Shown: piece by piece, positions 43,452 through 52,130 of the stretch
Numbering within the stretch: position 1 is the first letter of the stretch
How the letters are laid out: each line of letters begins with the position of its first letter
Assembly (NCBI GenBank): GCA_001724995.1
Contig: MEFD01000015.1
Location: forward strand, 124,001 to 188,000
Length of the DNA: 64,000 bases
DNA from: Rubrivivax sp. SCN 71-131
GTDB lineage: Bacteria; Pseudomonadota; Gammaproteobacteria; Burkholderiales; Burkholderiaceae_C
Reading direction: 5' to 3'
Notes under the pieces: model-generated
Seen by the model: the letters and a program-made list of their open reading frames with translations, nothing else
Told to the model about the DNA's origin: nothing
Databases searched by the model: none
Position numbers and translations under genes: made by a program

Positions 43452-44295
43452 CACCTGCCACCGCCGCTGCCCCGATGCCACCCGAGGAGTCCACGAGGCG
43501 TCTGGCGCTTCTCATCGACGCCGATAACGCACAGCCTTCGGTCATCGAGGCCCTGCTCGCCGAAGTCGCCCGCTTCGGCGAAGCGACCGTACGCCGCATC
43601 TACGGCGATTTCACTTCGCCTGGCAGCGCGGGATGGAAGAAGTGCCTGAACAGATGCTCGATCAAGCCGATCCAGCAATTCGCCTACACGACGGGCAAGA
43701 ACGCCACCGACGGCACGATGATCATCGATGCCATGGATCTCCTCTATACCCGTCGCTTCGACGGCTTCTGTCTGGTCACGAGCGACAGCGATTTCACGGG
43801 ACTTGCGGTGCGCCTGCGCGAAGAAGGGCTGCAGGTTTTCGGCTTCGGCGAACAGAAGACACCGGAGGCCTTCCGCAATGCCTGTCACCGGTTCATCTTC
43901 ACGGAAGTACTGCGCCCCGCGCCGCCCCCCTCCCCGAGCCCTGTGAGGCGAGCGTCATCCCGAACAACCTGCGCGACGACGGCACGATGCCGATCGACTC
44001 CACCGCCCCTACCGAACCGAGTCACGGGCAGTCGACGCTCGATTCGCCACCTTTTCCTCGCGGCTTTCTCCTTCAGGCCCTGGAGCAGTCCGCTGACGAG
44101 ACGGGCTGGTCGCACCTGGGCACCTTCGGCAGCTACCTGCGCAAGATCCAGCCGGACTTCGATTCGCGGCTCCACGGTTTCCGGAAGCTCTCCGACCTCG
44201 TACGCGGACGCCCGGACCTGTTCCTGGTCGAGGAGCGACCATCGGCCACGGGAAGCCACGGGGCCCTGTACGTCAAGGCCCACGCAAAAGGCTGA
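43448..44295 (+). pseudogene. NYN / OST-HTH (LOTUS) RNA-binding nuclease, split by a frameshift
   Basis: The first frame encodes a NYN (PIN-like) nuclease domain: LLIDADNAQPS (Asp24, Asp26), TDGTMIIDAMDLLY (Asp88, Asp94), LVTSDSDFTGLAVRLREEGL (Asp113, Asp115). After CHRFIFTEVLRPAP the reading frame must change by one base, at or near a C6 run (43925-43930), to continue into a second domain. That domain contains PRGFLLQALEQSADETGWSH, LGTFGSYLRKIQPDFDSRLH, FRKLSDLVRGRP and VEERPSATGSHGALYVKAHA, a typical OST-HTH/LOTUS RNA-binding domain. Restoring one base near the C run would give one protein of about 280 residues. The start overlaps the truncated hicB copy (ATGA). A sequencing error, mutation or slippage site are all possible. 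Confidence 0.8.
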
Positions 44296-44337
44296 TACGG
44301 TCTGCCGCCGATCCCGGGCACCGAGCTTCGAGCCCGC

Positions 44338-44481
44338 GAGCGGGCATTGGCGCGGGAGGGCAGGCTCGCCTGGTTCAACCATCCCGCCACGCCCGTGCTG
44401 CAGGCCATCCGCCTCTCTTCGCCGCACTGCTGCTGCGGGCGGCCCTGGGCGGTGGCCTTGCTGCGGAAGGGGAGGCGATGA
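44338..44481 (+). pseudogene. Degenerate remnant of the padD 3' end
   Basis: The frame reads EGRLAWFNHPATPVLQAIRL, recognisable as the padD segment EGTLEWFGHPATRVLQATRL. It then loses most of the final helices through an internal deletion and resumes with a terminus RKGRR matching padD's RQGRR. Nucleotide similarity to 42812-43095 is visible around GTGCTGCAGGCC and CTGGGCGG-GGCCT. Confidence 0.7.
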
Positions 44482-44542
44482 GCGAGAAGCGCCTGAACTC
44501 GAAATTCCCGCGCCCTACTGATTGGTGGGTAGAATAACCACC

Positions 44543-44725
44543 ATGCGCAGCGCAGACGTCATCAGGTTGCTCGAAGAGGCGGGATGGACCTTGCGCAGCG
44601 TGAAGGGCTCGCATCATGTGTTCAGGCATCCCGATCGACCCGGTCATGTGAGCGTGCCGCATCCGAAGAAGGATCTGGGCGCCGGCCTCGTGCACAAGCT
44701 GCTGAAGCAGGCCGGACTGAAGTGA
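44543..44725 (+). CDS. hicA: HicA-like mRNA interferase toxin
   Basis: A 60-residue toxin of the HicA family, which folds like a double-stranded RNA binding domain and degrades mRNA and tmRNA using a conserved His. The start is MRSADVIRLLEEAGW, and the catalytic region is KGSHHVFRHPDRPG with His24. AIHPKKDL-like HPKKDLGAGLVHKLLKQAGL ends it. A TAGAAT -10-like element lies at 44530-44535, inside GGTGG-N9-CCACC, 8 bp before the ATG. That would place the transcript start close to the ATG. hicB follows 13 bp later. Confidence 0.9.
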   Translation: MRSADVIRLLEEAGWTLRSVKGSHHVFRHPDRPGHVSVPHPKKDLGAGLVHKLLKQAGLK

Positions 44726-44738
44726 TGGAGTACGGGCC

Positions 44739-45134
44739 ATGAAGTTCCTGATTGCGATCGAACCGGGAAGCGAGCACAGCGCCTTTGGCGTCGTCGTACC
44801 CGATCTCCCGGGCTGCTTCTCGGCAGGTGACACGCTCGAAGAGGCCTTCGACAATGCCCGCGAAGCGATCGAGGCGCATTGCGAGGTGCTCGCCGAGGAC
44901 GGCGAAGACCTCCCGCGTGCTGCGCCGCTTGCCGAGCATCAGGCCGACCCCGAGCTTGCGGGCTGGATCTGGGCGATGGTGGACGTTCCGATGGAGCGCT
45001 TCTTCGGCCCTGCCGAGAAGATCAACATCACCGTGCCCGCCCGAATCCTCGCGCGCATCGACGACTACGCCCGCCGCCATGGCGAGTCGCGGTCTGGTTT
45101 TCTCGTGCGGGCGGCGCAGGCGGCGATGGAGTGA
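44739..45134 (+). CDS. hicB: HicB-like antitoxin
   Basis: Antitoxin of 131 residues neutralising HicA and probably repressing the pair's promoter. It has a HicB-like N-terminal domain (MKFLIAIEPGSEHSAFGVVV, GCFSAGDTLEEAFDNAREAI). The C-terminal ribbon-helix-helix region KINITVPARILARIDDYARR followed by GESRSGFLVRAA is complete, unlike the shorter copy at 43161. It is separated from hicA by 13 bp. Confidence 0.9.
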   Translation: MKFLIAIEPGSEHSAFGVVVPDLPGCFSAGDTLEEAFDNAREAIEAHCEVLAEDGEDLPRAAPLAEHQADPELAGWIWAMVDVPMERFFGPAEKINITVPARILARIDDYARRHGESRSGFLVRAAQAAME

Positions 45135-45344
45135 AGGTCGGCGGGAGGGCGTCGCACGACCAGAAAGCGCTGCTGACCGTCCTGGGCAGCCGTGCTGCTG
45201 GCGGCGATGGCCGCCCGCAAGCCTCAGGTCTGAGCGTCACGCGACAAAGAGGGCCGTCCCGGGCATCCGGCGGTGCCCGCCTATCGCTCGCATGTGAGCG
45301 AAACCCCCGATGAATGCCAGCGCGGCACGTCATAGACTGCCGCA

Positions 45345-46331
45345 ATGAAGCGCTTTCATTTCGACACACGAGGCGAAGAGGCAGCGCACCGTGCGGAATC
45401 GTGGGGCGTCGTCAACCACGACTACTTCGGCGACCTGCGCGTGCAGTGCCTCGACGACGGCCCCTTCGACGCCGAGTTCGCGGTCTACGAGGTCGGCCCG
45501 CTGCGCATGTACCGCATCGACGCGCCGGCGCACCGCGTCTGGCGCGACACCGCGGTGCGCGAACTGCCCAGCGACGGCTTCTACAAGCTGGTGCTGCAGC
45601 TGGCCGGCCGCGCCGAGATCCGCCAGCACGACCGCGGCTTCGAACTGCGCCCCGGCGACTGGAGCCTCTACGACCCGCAGGCGCCCTACGCCATCACCAA
45701 CTTCGAGCGCGCCGAGCTGCTGGTCGTGCAACTGCCGCGCCGCGAGTTCAAGGGCTTCAAAGTGCCCAACCTGCACACCAGCGAGGCGCACACGAGCGCG
45801 CTGCAAGGCCTCTCGGCGGTGTTCGGCTCCTTCCTGCGCTCGCTGGCCGAGCAGTTGCCCACCCTGCCCGACGCCGTCGGCCAGCCGGTGAGCGACACGG
45901 CGCTCGGCCTGCTGGCCTCGACGCTGGCGGCCGACCAGCAGGCGCGCGAGAGCACGAGCGCGCTGCCGGCGGTGCTCAAGCTGCGCGTCAAGCAGCACGT
46001 GCAGGCGCACCTGGGCGAATCGGACCTGACGATCGAGCGCATCGCGACCGACCTGCGCTGCTCCAAGCGCTACCTGCATCGCATCTTCGAGGACGAGGAC
46101 TGCTCGCTGGACCGCTACATCTGGCTCTCGCGCCTCGAACGCTGCCGCGCCGCGCTGGCCTCGCCGGCGACGGCCAGCCGCTCGATCTCGGAGATCGCCT
46201 TCGCCTGGGGCTTCAACAGCAGCCCGCATTTCTGCCGCCTCTTCAAGAGCCGCTACGGCACCTCGCCGCGCGAGTTCCGGCAGCAGGCGCTGGCCGCGCC
46301 GCAGGCCGGCGCGGCGACGCACCCGCACTGA
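45345..46331 (+). CDS. AraC-family regulator, FeaR-like
   Basis: A 328-residue regulator with an N-terminal AraC-binding domain of the FeaR/cupin-like group (FGDLRVQCLDDGPFDAEFAV, FYKLVLQLAGRAEI, GDWSLYDPQAPY) and a C-terminal double helix-turn-helix (LTIERIATDLRCSKRYLHRI and RSISEIAFAWGFNSSPHFCR). FeaR controls phenylacetaldehyde dehydrogenase and amine oxidase genes in E. coli. The nearby operon encodes a phenylacetaldehyde-type dehydrogenase and a MoaF-like protein, so it is a candidate regulator of that operon though it is not adjacent to the operon's front. The 210-bp gap before it (45135-45344) holds no gene I can support. Confidence 0.85.
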   Translation: MKRFHFDTRGEEAAHRAESWGVVNHDYFGDLRVQCLDDGPFDAEFAVYEVGPLRMYRIDAPAHRVWRDTAVRELPSDGFYKLVLQLAGRAEIRQHDRGFELRPGDWSLYDPQAPYAITNFERAELLVVQLPRREFKGFKVPNLHTSEAHTSALQGLSAVFGSFLRSLAEQLPTLPDAVGQPVSDTALGLLASTLAADQQARESTSALPAVLKLRVKQHVQAHLGESDLTIERIATDLRCSKRYLHRIFEDEDCSLDRYIWLSRLERCRAALASPATASRSISEIAFAWGFNSSPHFCRLFKSRYGTSPREFRQQALAAPQAGAATHPH

Positions 46332-46394
46332 AGCCCCCGGGGCCGGGCGGCGGCCGCGCGGCCCCGGCGGCGACGCGGCCCACAATAGCCGCCC

Positions 46395-47396
46395 ATGACG
46401 CACCGCAGCGCCCTCGTCAGCGGCACCTTGTTCGCCCTTGCCGCCGGCCTGGTGTGGGGGCTGGTCTTCGTCGCGCCGCTGCTGCTGCCGGAATACCCGG
46501 CGGCACTGCAGTCCTTCGGGCGCTACGTGGCCTTCGGCCTCATCGCGCTGCCGCTGGCGTGGATGGATCGCGCCCGGCTGCGCGAGTTCACGCGCGCCGA
46601 CTGGCGCGAGGCGGCGCGCCTGGGGCTCGTCGGCAACATCGTCTACTACCTCTTCCTCGCCAGCGCGATCCAGAGCGCCGGTGCGCCGCTGCCGACGATG
46701 ATCATCGGCACGCTGCCGGTGGTGATCGCGATCAGTTCCAACACGCGCAACGTCCGCCGCGACGGGCGCCTGCCCTGGTCGCGCCTGGCGCCCTCGCTGT
46801 TGCTGATCGCGCTGGGCATCGCCTGCGTCAACCAGGTCGAATGGCAGCACCTGCAGGCCGATCCGAATGCCGATGTGCGGCGCTACCTGGGCGGCGCCCT
46901 GCTCGCCGTGGGCGCGGTCGCCTGCTGGACCTGGTACCCGATCCGCAATGCCGACTGGCTGCGCGCCCACCCCGACCGTAGCCCGCGCGCCTGGGCCACG
47001 GCGCAAGGCGTGGCGACGCTGCCGATGGCGCTGACGGGCTACTTGCTGTGGCTGGCGTGGGCGGCCTGGCGCGCCCGCGGCGAGGCGGGCGCGGGCTTTG
47101 CGCTGCCCTTCGGGCCGCGGCCGGCCTACTTCATCGGCCTGATGGTCGGCATCGGGCTGCTCGCCTCGTGGCTGGGCACGATGTTCTGGAACGAGGCCAG
47201 CCAGCGCCTGCCGACGACCCTCGTCGGGCAGCTGATCGTTTTCGAGACGCTGTCGGCACTGGCCTATGCCTTCATGCTGCGCGGCAGCATGCCCAGCGCC
47301 CTGACGCTGGCCGGGATCGCGCTGCTCGTCGTCGGCGTGGCCTGGGCGCTGCGCGCGCGGCCCGAGCCGCTGGCTGCCGAGGGGCACACGGCCTGA
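46395..47396 (+). CDS. EamA-family (DMT) transporter
   Basis: A 333-residue inner-membrane protein with about ten hydrophobic segments in two repeats, as in the drug/metabolite transporter superfamily (for example ALAAGLVWGLVFVAPLLLPE and LIVFETLSALAYAFMLRG). The family exports or imports small organic compounds. The central loop ARGEAGAGFALPFG marks the gap between halves. It is 63 bp downstream of the AraC-type regulator and probably co-transcribed. It could move the substrate or product of the adjacent catabolic operon, but nothing in the sequence names it. Confidence 0.85.
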   Translation: MTHRSALVSGTLFALAAGLVWGLVFVAPLLLPEYPAALQSFGRYVAFGLIALPLAWMDRARLREFTRADWREAARLGLVGNIVYYLFLASAIQSAGAPLPTMIIGTLPVVIAISSNTRNVRRDGRLPWSRLAPSLLLIALGIACVNQVEWQHLQADPNADVRRYLGGALLAVGAVACWTWYPIRNADWLRAHPDRSPRAWATAQGVATLPMALTGYLLWLAWAAWRARGEAGAGFALPFGPRPAYFIGLMVGIGLLASWLGTMFWNEASQRLPTTLVGQLIVFETLSALAYAFMLRGSMPSALTLAGIALLVVGVAWALRARPEPLAAEGHTA

Positions 47397-47412
47397 TGCC
47401 GCGCACGAAGAA

Positions 47413-47452
47413 GCGGCCGCCTCGCCCCACACCGGCGGGGCGAGGCGGCCGC
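47413..47452. terminator. Strong bidirectional stem-loop terminator
   Basis: Arms GCGGCCGCCTCGCCCC (47413-47428) and GGGGCGAGGCGGCCGC (47437-47452) form a perfect 16-bp stem with an 8-nt loop, between the convergent EamA and substrate-binding-protein genes. No T-run follows on either strand, so it could be Rho-aided or act as an mRNA 3' stabiliser. Confidence 0.85.
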
Positions 47453-47481
47453 GGGCGAGGGATGCCCTGCCCGAGTAGCGC

Positions 47482-48711
47482 CTACTTGCGCTGATCCCAG
47501 GGCGGCGCCATCTTCAGCGTCCAGCCGCCGGCCACCGGCGGGTAGACCAGCATGTGCTTTCCCTTCCACCACTGGTTGGCGGTGCTGGAGATGAGCGCCA
47601 GGCCGTTGGCGTCGAAGCTCACGTCGCCCTGCACCGTGCCCTTGAAGGCCTTGCCGACGACGGCGTCGCGCACGGCCTTGGGCTCCAGCGAGCCGGAGGC
47701 CTCGATGGCCTTCAGCAGCACCTGCGCATTGGCGTAGAACATGCCCACGCTGGTGCTGCTCTTGCCCTTGTGCGTGGTCGAGAAGCGCTCGCCGAGCTGC
47801 TTGGCGCCGGGATAGGTGTAGTCCGGCGACCAGAAGCCGTCGGCCAGCACGTAGTCGGAGGCATCGCCCAGCGCCTCGCGGAACTCGTAGGGCCATGTGC
47901 CCTTCCAGCCGTGCAGGTACTTGACGCTGAAGTTCTGCTCCTTCATCTGGCGCACGAGGGTGATCGAGTCACCGGGGCTGCCGAAGAGCAGCACGGCGTC
48001 GGCGCCACGTGCCTTCATCTTCAGGATGTAGGCCGAGTAGTCCTTGGAGCCCATCGCCCAGGGCTCGTCGAGCACGAAGTTGACCTTGTACTTCTTGGCC
48101 AGGTCCTTGAACACGCCGCCGAATCCCTGGCCGTCGGGCGAGTCCTCGACGACGAGCGCCGGCTTCTTCGGCCGCTCGGCCTCCGGCAGGCTCTCCCAGA
48201 TCTTGAACGGCACCTCGGCGCCGCCGCCGGCATCGAAGAAGAACAGCGCCGACCACTTGAACTTCTTGGGCACCCACATGTGCGGCCACAGCGTGGTGAT
48301 CATGTAGAACTTCTTGTACTTCTCGGCGGCCAGCGCACCGGCCATGTTCAGGTCGCCGCCGTGCGTGGACAGCAGCAGATCGATCTTCTCGACCTTGATC
48401 AGCCGCTCCATCGCATCGGTGACCTTGGCCGGATCGCTCTGGTCGTCGGCCACGACCAGCTTCACGGGCAGCTTCTTGTTCGCCGCCTTGATGAAGATGC
48501 CGCCGGCGGCGTTGACGTCGGCCACCGCCTGCTCGTACGACCACTTCTGCTCGAAGCCATCGGCGGCGAGCAGGCCCGTCATCGAGATCGGCGCGCCGAT
48601 CCGGATCTCGGTGGGCGCTGCGGCCGCGGCCACCATCGGCGTGCTCATGCCCGCGGTGACCACGGCTGCGGCCGCGATCGCCACTGCGCTCAGTGCTGTT
48701 CGCTTCTTCAT
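47482..48711 (-). CDS. Branched-chain/aromatic-type ABC transporter substrate-binding protein
   Basis: Periplasmic ligand-binding protein of 409 residues (LivK/Peripla_BP_6 family) for the importer encoded upstream. The signal peptide (MKKRTALSAVAIAAAAVVTA, cleavage near VAAAAAP) is followed by IRIGAPISMTGLLAADG and the long two-lobed domain. YKKFYMITTLWPHMWVPKKF is unusual within the family and aromatic-rich, fitting a ligand larger or more aromatic than leucine. It is the last gene of the operon, 33 bp after livM. Confidence 0.9.
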   Translation of the reverse strand: MKKRTALSAVAIAAAAVVTAGMSTPMVAAAAAPTEIRIGAPISMTGLLAADGFEQKWSYEQAVADVNAAGGIFIKAANKKLPVKLVVADDQSDPAKVTDAMERLIKVEKIDLLLSTHGGDLNMAGALAAEKYKKFYMITTLWPHMWVPKKFKWSALFFFDAGGGAEVPFKIWESLPEAERPKKPALVVEDSPDGQGFGGVFKDLAKKYKVNFVLDEPWAMGSKDYSAYILKMKARGADAVLLFGSPGDSITLVRQMKEQNFSVKYLHGWKGTWPYEFREALGDASDYVLADGFWSPDYTYPGAKQLGERFSTTHKGKSSTSVGMFYANAQVLLKAIEASGSLEPKAVRDAVVGKAFKGTVQGDVSFDANGLALISSTANQWWKGKHMLVYPPVAGGWTLKMAPPWDQRK

Positions 48712-48744
48712 CTCATCGTCTCCTCTGTCCAGGTGTGTTGCCAA

Positions 48745-49782
48745 TCACCGCGGCGTCGTCGCCGACGAAGCCTGCGGCCCCTTACCGACCTGTTGCACGG
48801 TCTTTCGAGCCCTAGCCCTGCCCTCGCGCACGCGCAGGATGCCGCTGGGCATGAAGAGCATGACGAGGATGATGAGCGCGCCCGAGACGATCGGATGCGC
48901 GCCGGGGAAGTAGACGTTGCCGGCGGAGAACACCGCCGTCATGACGAAGGCGCCGAGCACCGGCCCGAGCACCGTGCCGCTGCCGCCCATCACGCACATG
49001 AGGATGGGGTAGAGCGTCCAGCTCAGGTTGAGGAAGCCCCCCGGGCTGACCGCGAACACATAGAAGGCGTAGAGGCCTCCGGCCAGTCCGGCAACGAAGG
49101 CCCCCGCGGCAAAGGCGCCGACCTTCACGCGCAGCACCGGCACGCCGCTGGCAGCCGCGGCAATCGGGTCCTCGCGCACCGCCATCAGCGCCAGCCCCGC
49201 GCGCGAGCGGGCCAGCCACCACACCGCCAGCGTGCTGCCCGCGGCCAGCAGCAGGCCGACCCAGTAGTGCGGCATCAGGGTCTCGAAGGGCTCGGGCGAC
49301 ATCGACACGCCGGCCGAGCCGCCGGTGAAGCTGCCGCCCTTGATGAGCAGCACGCGCACGATCTCGCCCAGGCCCAGCGTGCCCAGGGCGAAGTAGTCGC
49401 CGGCCAGCTTGGACAGCAGCGGGATGCCGATGGCCACCGCGAACAACGCCGCCACGAGCCCGCTGGCCAGCAGCAGCAGCGGGTTGAAGTAGAAGCCGCC
49501 GTCCTCGAGGAAGTGCGTGGCCAGCAGCGCCGTGGTATAGCCGCCGACGCCGAAGAAGGCATGCTGCGCCAGGCTGATCTGCCCGGTGTAGCCGGCGACC
49601 ACGTTCCAGCTCTGCGCCACCGTCGCGTAGACGAAGACCATGAAGAGGTAGAAGAAGAGGTAGTGATCCGGCGCGCCCGGAACGAAGGGCACGAGCGCGA
49701 ACGCCAGCGTCACCAGCGCGGCGATCACCAGGCCCCGGGAGGTGCCCTGGCGTTGACCCGGGGTGTGGCCCTGGAGGTTCAT
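48745..49782 (-). CDS. ABC importer permease, LivM type
   Basis: Inner-membrane permease of 345 residues with the LivM pattern: VFVYATVAQSWNVVAGYTGQ (the conserved signature GYTGQ region), ISLAQHAFFGVGGYTTALLA, GDYFALGTLGLGEIVRVLLI, and RVKVGAFAAGAFVAGLAGGL. It pairs with the LivH-type protein encoded just upstream (ATGA overlap of 4 bp). A short basic C-terminal tail (RVREGRARARKTVQQVGKG) follows the last helix. Confidence 0.92.
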   Translation of the reverse strand: MNLQGHTPGQRQGTSRGLVIAALVTLAFALVPFVPGAPDHYLFFYLFMVFVYATVAQSWNVVAGYTGQISLAQHAFFGVGGYTTALLATHFLEDGGFYFNPLLLLASGLVAALFAVAIGIPLLSKLAGDYFALGTLGLGEIVRVLLIKGGSFTGGSAGVSMSPEPFETLMPHYWVGLLLAAGSTLAVWWLARSRAGLALMAVREDPIAAAASGVPVLRVKVGAFAAGAFVAGLAGGLYAFYVFAVSPGGFLNLSWTLYPILMCVMGGSGTVLGPVLGAFVMTAVFSAGNVYFPGAHPIVSGALIILVMLFMPSGILRVREGRARARKTVQQVGKGPQASSATTPR

Positions 49783-50660
49783 GTCTTGGTCACCGTGCGC
49801 ACGAACAGGCCCTGCGGGCGGAACATCAGCACGAGCAGGAACACGGCGTAGCCGACCGCGTCGCCCCAGCCCGGCAGCAGGTAGGAGGAGCCGCTCTCGA
49901 TCAGGCCCAGCAGGATGCCGCCGGCCAGCGCGCCGCCGACATGGCCCAGGCCGCCGAGCGCCAGCGCGATCAGCGCCTTCAGGCTGAGCAGGAAGCCGAA
50001 GTAGGGATCGATGGTGTAGGTCGCCGCCAGCGTGCAGCCGGCGATGCCGGCCAGCGCGATGCCGATGGCGAAGGCGATCATGTTGACGCGGTGCGGCGGG
50101 ATGCCCACGAGCGCCGCCGAGGTCATGTCTTCGGAGGTCGCGCGCACCGCCTTGCCGATCATCGTGCGGCGTAGGAACTGCGTCACGCCGATCGTCGCCA
50201 CCAGCGCGACGAAGAAGCCCGCGGTGCGCGTGATCGACCAGTTCATGCCGAGGAACTGGAAGCTGCCCGAGCTGTAGCCGGTGGTGATCGAGCGCGGGTC
50301 CGGCGTCCAGGCCAGCGACATCACGCTCTCCAGCATGAAGCTCAGGCCCACGGCGATCAGCAGCGAGGTGTTCTTGTCCTGCATCGCCGCGGCGCGGCGA
50401 AAGAGCAGCTGGTACATCGCGCTGCCCACCAGCAGCGATCCCGGCAGCAGCAGGAAGAGCATGACGTAGGGGTCGACGCCCAGCAGGCGAAAGGCCCAGT
50501 AGGCCGCATAGCCGCCGAGCACGATCATCGCGCCCTGGGCGAGGAAGATGATGCCCATGGTGCCGAAGATCAGGCTCAGCCCGATCGCCGCCACGCCGTA
50601 CATGGCGCCGAAGAGCACGCCGTTGACCAGCAACTCGGCGAGGATCGCAAGCCCGCTCAT
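49779..50660 (-). CDS. ABC importer permease, LivH type
   Basis: Inner-membrane permease of 293 residues with the LivH start NGVLFGAMYGVAAIGLSLIF, the GTMGIIFLAQGAMIVLGGY motif, and a terminal SLKALIALALGGLGHVGGAL. It forms the channel with LivM. The start ATG overlaps the livF stop by 4 bp. The gene order livG-livF-livH-livM-SBP (in transcription direction) is unbroken. Confidence 0.92.
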   Translation of the reverse strand: MSGLAILAELLVNGVLFGAMYGVAAIGLSLIFGTMGIIFLAQGAMIVLGGYAAYWAFRLLGVDPYVMLFLLLPGSLLVGSAMYQLLFRRAAAMQDKNTSLLIAVGLSFMLESVMSLAWTPDPRSITTGYSSGSFQFLGMNWSITRTAGFFVALVATIGVTQFLRRTMIGKAVRATSEDMTSAALVGIPPHRVNMIAFAIGIALAGIAGCTLAATYTIDPYFGFLLSLKALIALALGGLGHVGGALAGGILLGLIESGSSYLLPGWGDAVGYAVFLLVLMFRPQGLFVRTVTKT

Positions 50661-51382
50661 CCCAGACTCCCGATGTAGGCCTTGCGGATCTCCGCGTCGG
50701 CGAGCAGTTCCGCGCCGCCGCCCTGCATCACCACGCGGCCGGTCTTGAGCACGTAGGCGTGGTCCGACAGGCGCAGCGCGCTCTGGATGTTCTGCTCCAC
50801 CAGCACGAGGGTGACGCCGCTGGCGTGCAGCGTCTGCACGAAGCGGAAGACCTCGTCGACGATGCGCGGCGCCAGGCCCATCGAGGGCTCGTCGAGGATC
50901 AGCAGCTTCGGGCAGGCCATGACCGCGCGCCCGATCGCCAGCATCTGCTGCTCGCCGCCGCTGAGCAGCCCGGCGCGCTGCTCGCGGCGCTCGGCCAGGC
51001 GCGGGAAGAGCTCGAAGATGCGCTGCAGCGACTCGTTCATGCGCGCGCGCACCTGCGCCGGGTAGGCGCCCAGTTGCAGGTTCTCGAGCACCGTCATGCG
51101 CGAGAACAGGCCGCGGCCTTCCGGCACGTGCGACAGGCCCGCGGCGACGATCTGTTGCGGCGGCATGCCGGCGATCGAGCGGCCGTCGAAGACGATCTCG
51201 CCGGCCATCGGTCGCAGCAGCCCGGAGAGCGTCTTCAGCAGCGTCGACTTGCCGGCGCCGTTGGCGCCGACGATGGCCACGAGGCCGCCCTGCGGCACCG
51301 CCAGCGAGACGTCCCACAGCACCTGGCTGTCGCCGTAGCCGGCGCACAGGCCGCGAACTTCAAGCAGGGGTGGGTTCGCCAA
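50657..51382 (-). CDS. ABC importer ATPase, LivF type
   Basis: Cytoplasmic ATP-binding subunit of 241 residues. Walker A is GANGAGKS, the ABC signature LLSGGEQQMLAIGRAVM, Walker B LLILDEPSMGLAP. The start codon is TTG at 51382 with GAGG 6 nt before it; the product begins ANPPLLEVRGLCAGYGDSQV. It overlaps the 3' end of livG by 23 bp. Confidence 0.93.
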   Translation of the reverse strand: MANPPLLEVRGLCAGYGDSQVLWDVSLAVPQGGLVAIVGANGAGKSTLLKTLSGLLRPMAGEIVFDGRSIAGMPPQQIVAAGLSHVPEGRGLFSRMTVLENLQLGAYPAQVRARMNESLQRIFELFPRLAERREQRAGLLSGGEQQMLAIGRAVMACPKLLILDEPSMGLAPRIVDEVFRFVQTLHASGVTLVLVEQNIQSALRLSDHAYVLKTGRVVMQGGGAELLADAEIRKAYIGSLG

Positions 51383-52130
51383 GATAGGCCTCGATCACGT
51401 TGCGGTCGGTGACGACCTGGGCCGGTGTGCCCTGGGCGATCTTCTCGCCGTGGTGCAGCACGATCACCTGGTCGCACACGGCCATGATGGCGTCGACCTT
51501 GTGCTCCACCCACAGCACGCTGATGCCGAGCTCGTCGCGGATACGGCGGATGACGGCGGTCATGGCCTCGATCTCGCTCTCGTTGAGGCCGGCCATGGGC
51601 TCGTCCAGCAGTAGCAGCCTGGGGGCCGTGGCGAGCGCGCGCGCGATCTCGAGCATGCGCCGGTCGGACAGCGTCATGTGCGCGACCTCGCGGTCGCGCT
51701 GGTCGGCCAGTCCCACCAGCGCCAGCGCATCGAGCGCCCGCGCCTCGGGCCGGCCGGTGCCGCCGCGCTTGCCGTAGACCGCGCCGACCATGGCGTTCTG
51801 CAGCGCCGTCATGCGCTGGAAAGTGCGCACGAGCTGGAAGGTGCGCGCGATGCCGCGCCGGCAGACCTCGTGCGGCTGCAGCCTGACGATGTCCTGCCCT
51901 TCGAGGCGCACGCGGCCTTCATTCGGGCGGTAGACCGAAGTGACGACGTTGAAGCAGGTCGACTTGCCGGCGCCGTTGGGCCCGATGAGCCCTGCGACCT
52001 CGCCGCAGCGCACGGTGAAGGACAGGTCGATGAGCACGCGCAGGCCGCCGAACGCGATGCCCACATGCTCGAGCTCCAGCACGGTGTCGCCGGATGCGCC
52101 TGGCGCGCGCGGATGCTGCATGGTGTTCAT
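51360..52130 (-). CDS. ABC importer ATPase, LivG type
   Basis: Cytoplasmic ATP-binding subunit of 256 residues. Walker A is GPNGAGKS and Walker B LLLLDEPMAGLN. The ABC signature region is TLSDRRMLEIARALA, with the canonical LSGGQ changed to LSDRR as often seen in this branch. The start ATG overlaps the aldehyde dehydrogenase stop by 4 bp, so importer and enzyme are translationally coupled, which ties the importer to an aldehyde or its precursor. Confidence 0.92.
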   Translation of the reverse strand: MNTMQHPRAPGASGDTVLELEHVGIAFGGLRVLIDLSFTVRCGEVAGLIGPNGAGKSTCFNVVTSVYRPNEGRVRLEGQDIVRLQPHEVCRRGIARTFQLVRTFQRMTALQNAMVGAVYGKRGGTGRPEARALDALALVGLADQRDREVAHMTLSDRRMLEIARALATAPRLLLLDEPMAGLNESEIEAMTAVIRRIRDELGISVLWVEHKVDAIMAVCDQVIVLHHGEKIAQGTPAQVVTDRNVIEAYLGEPTPA

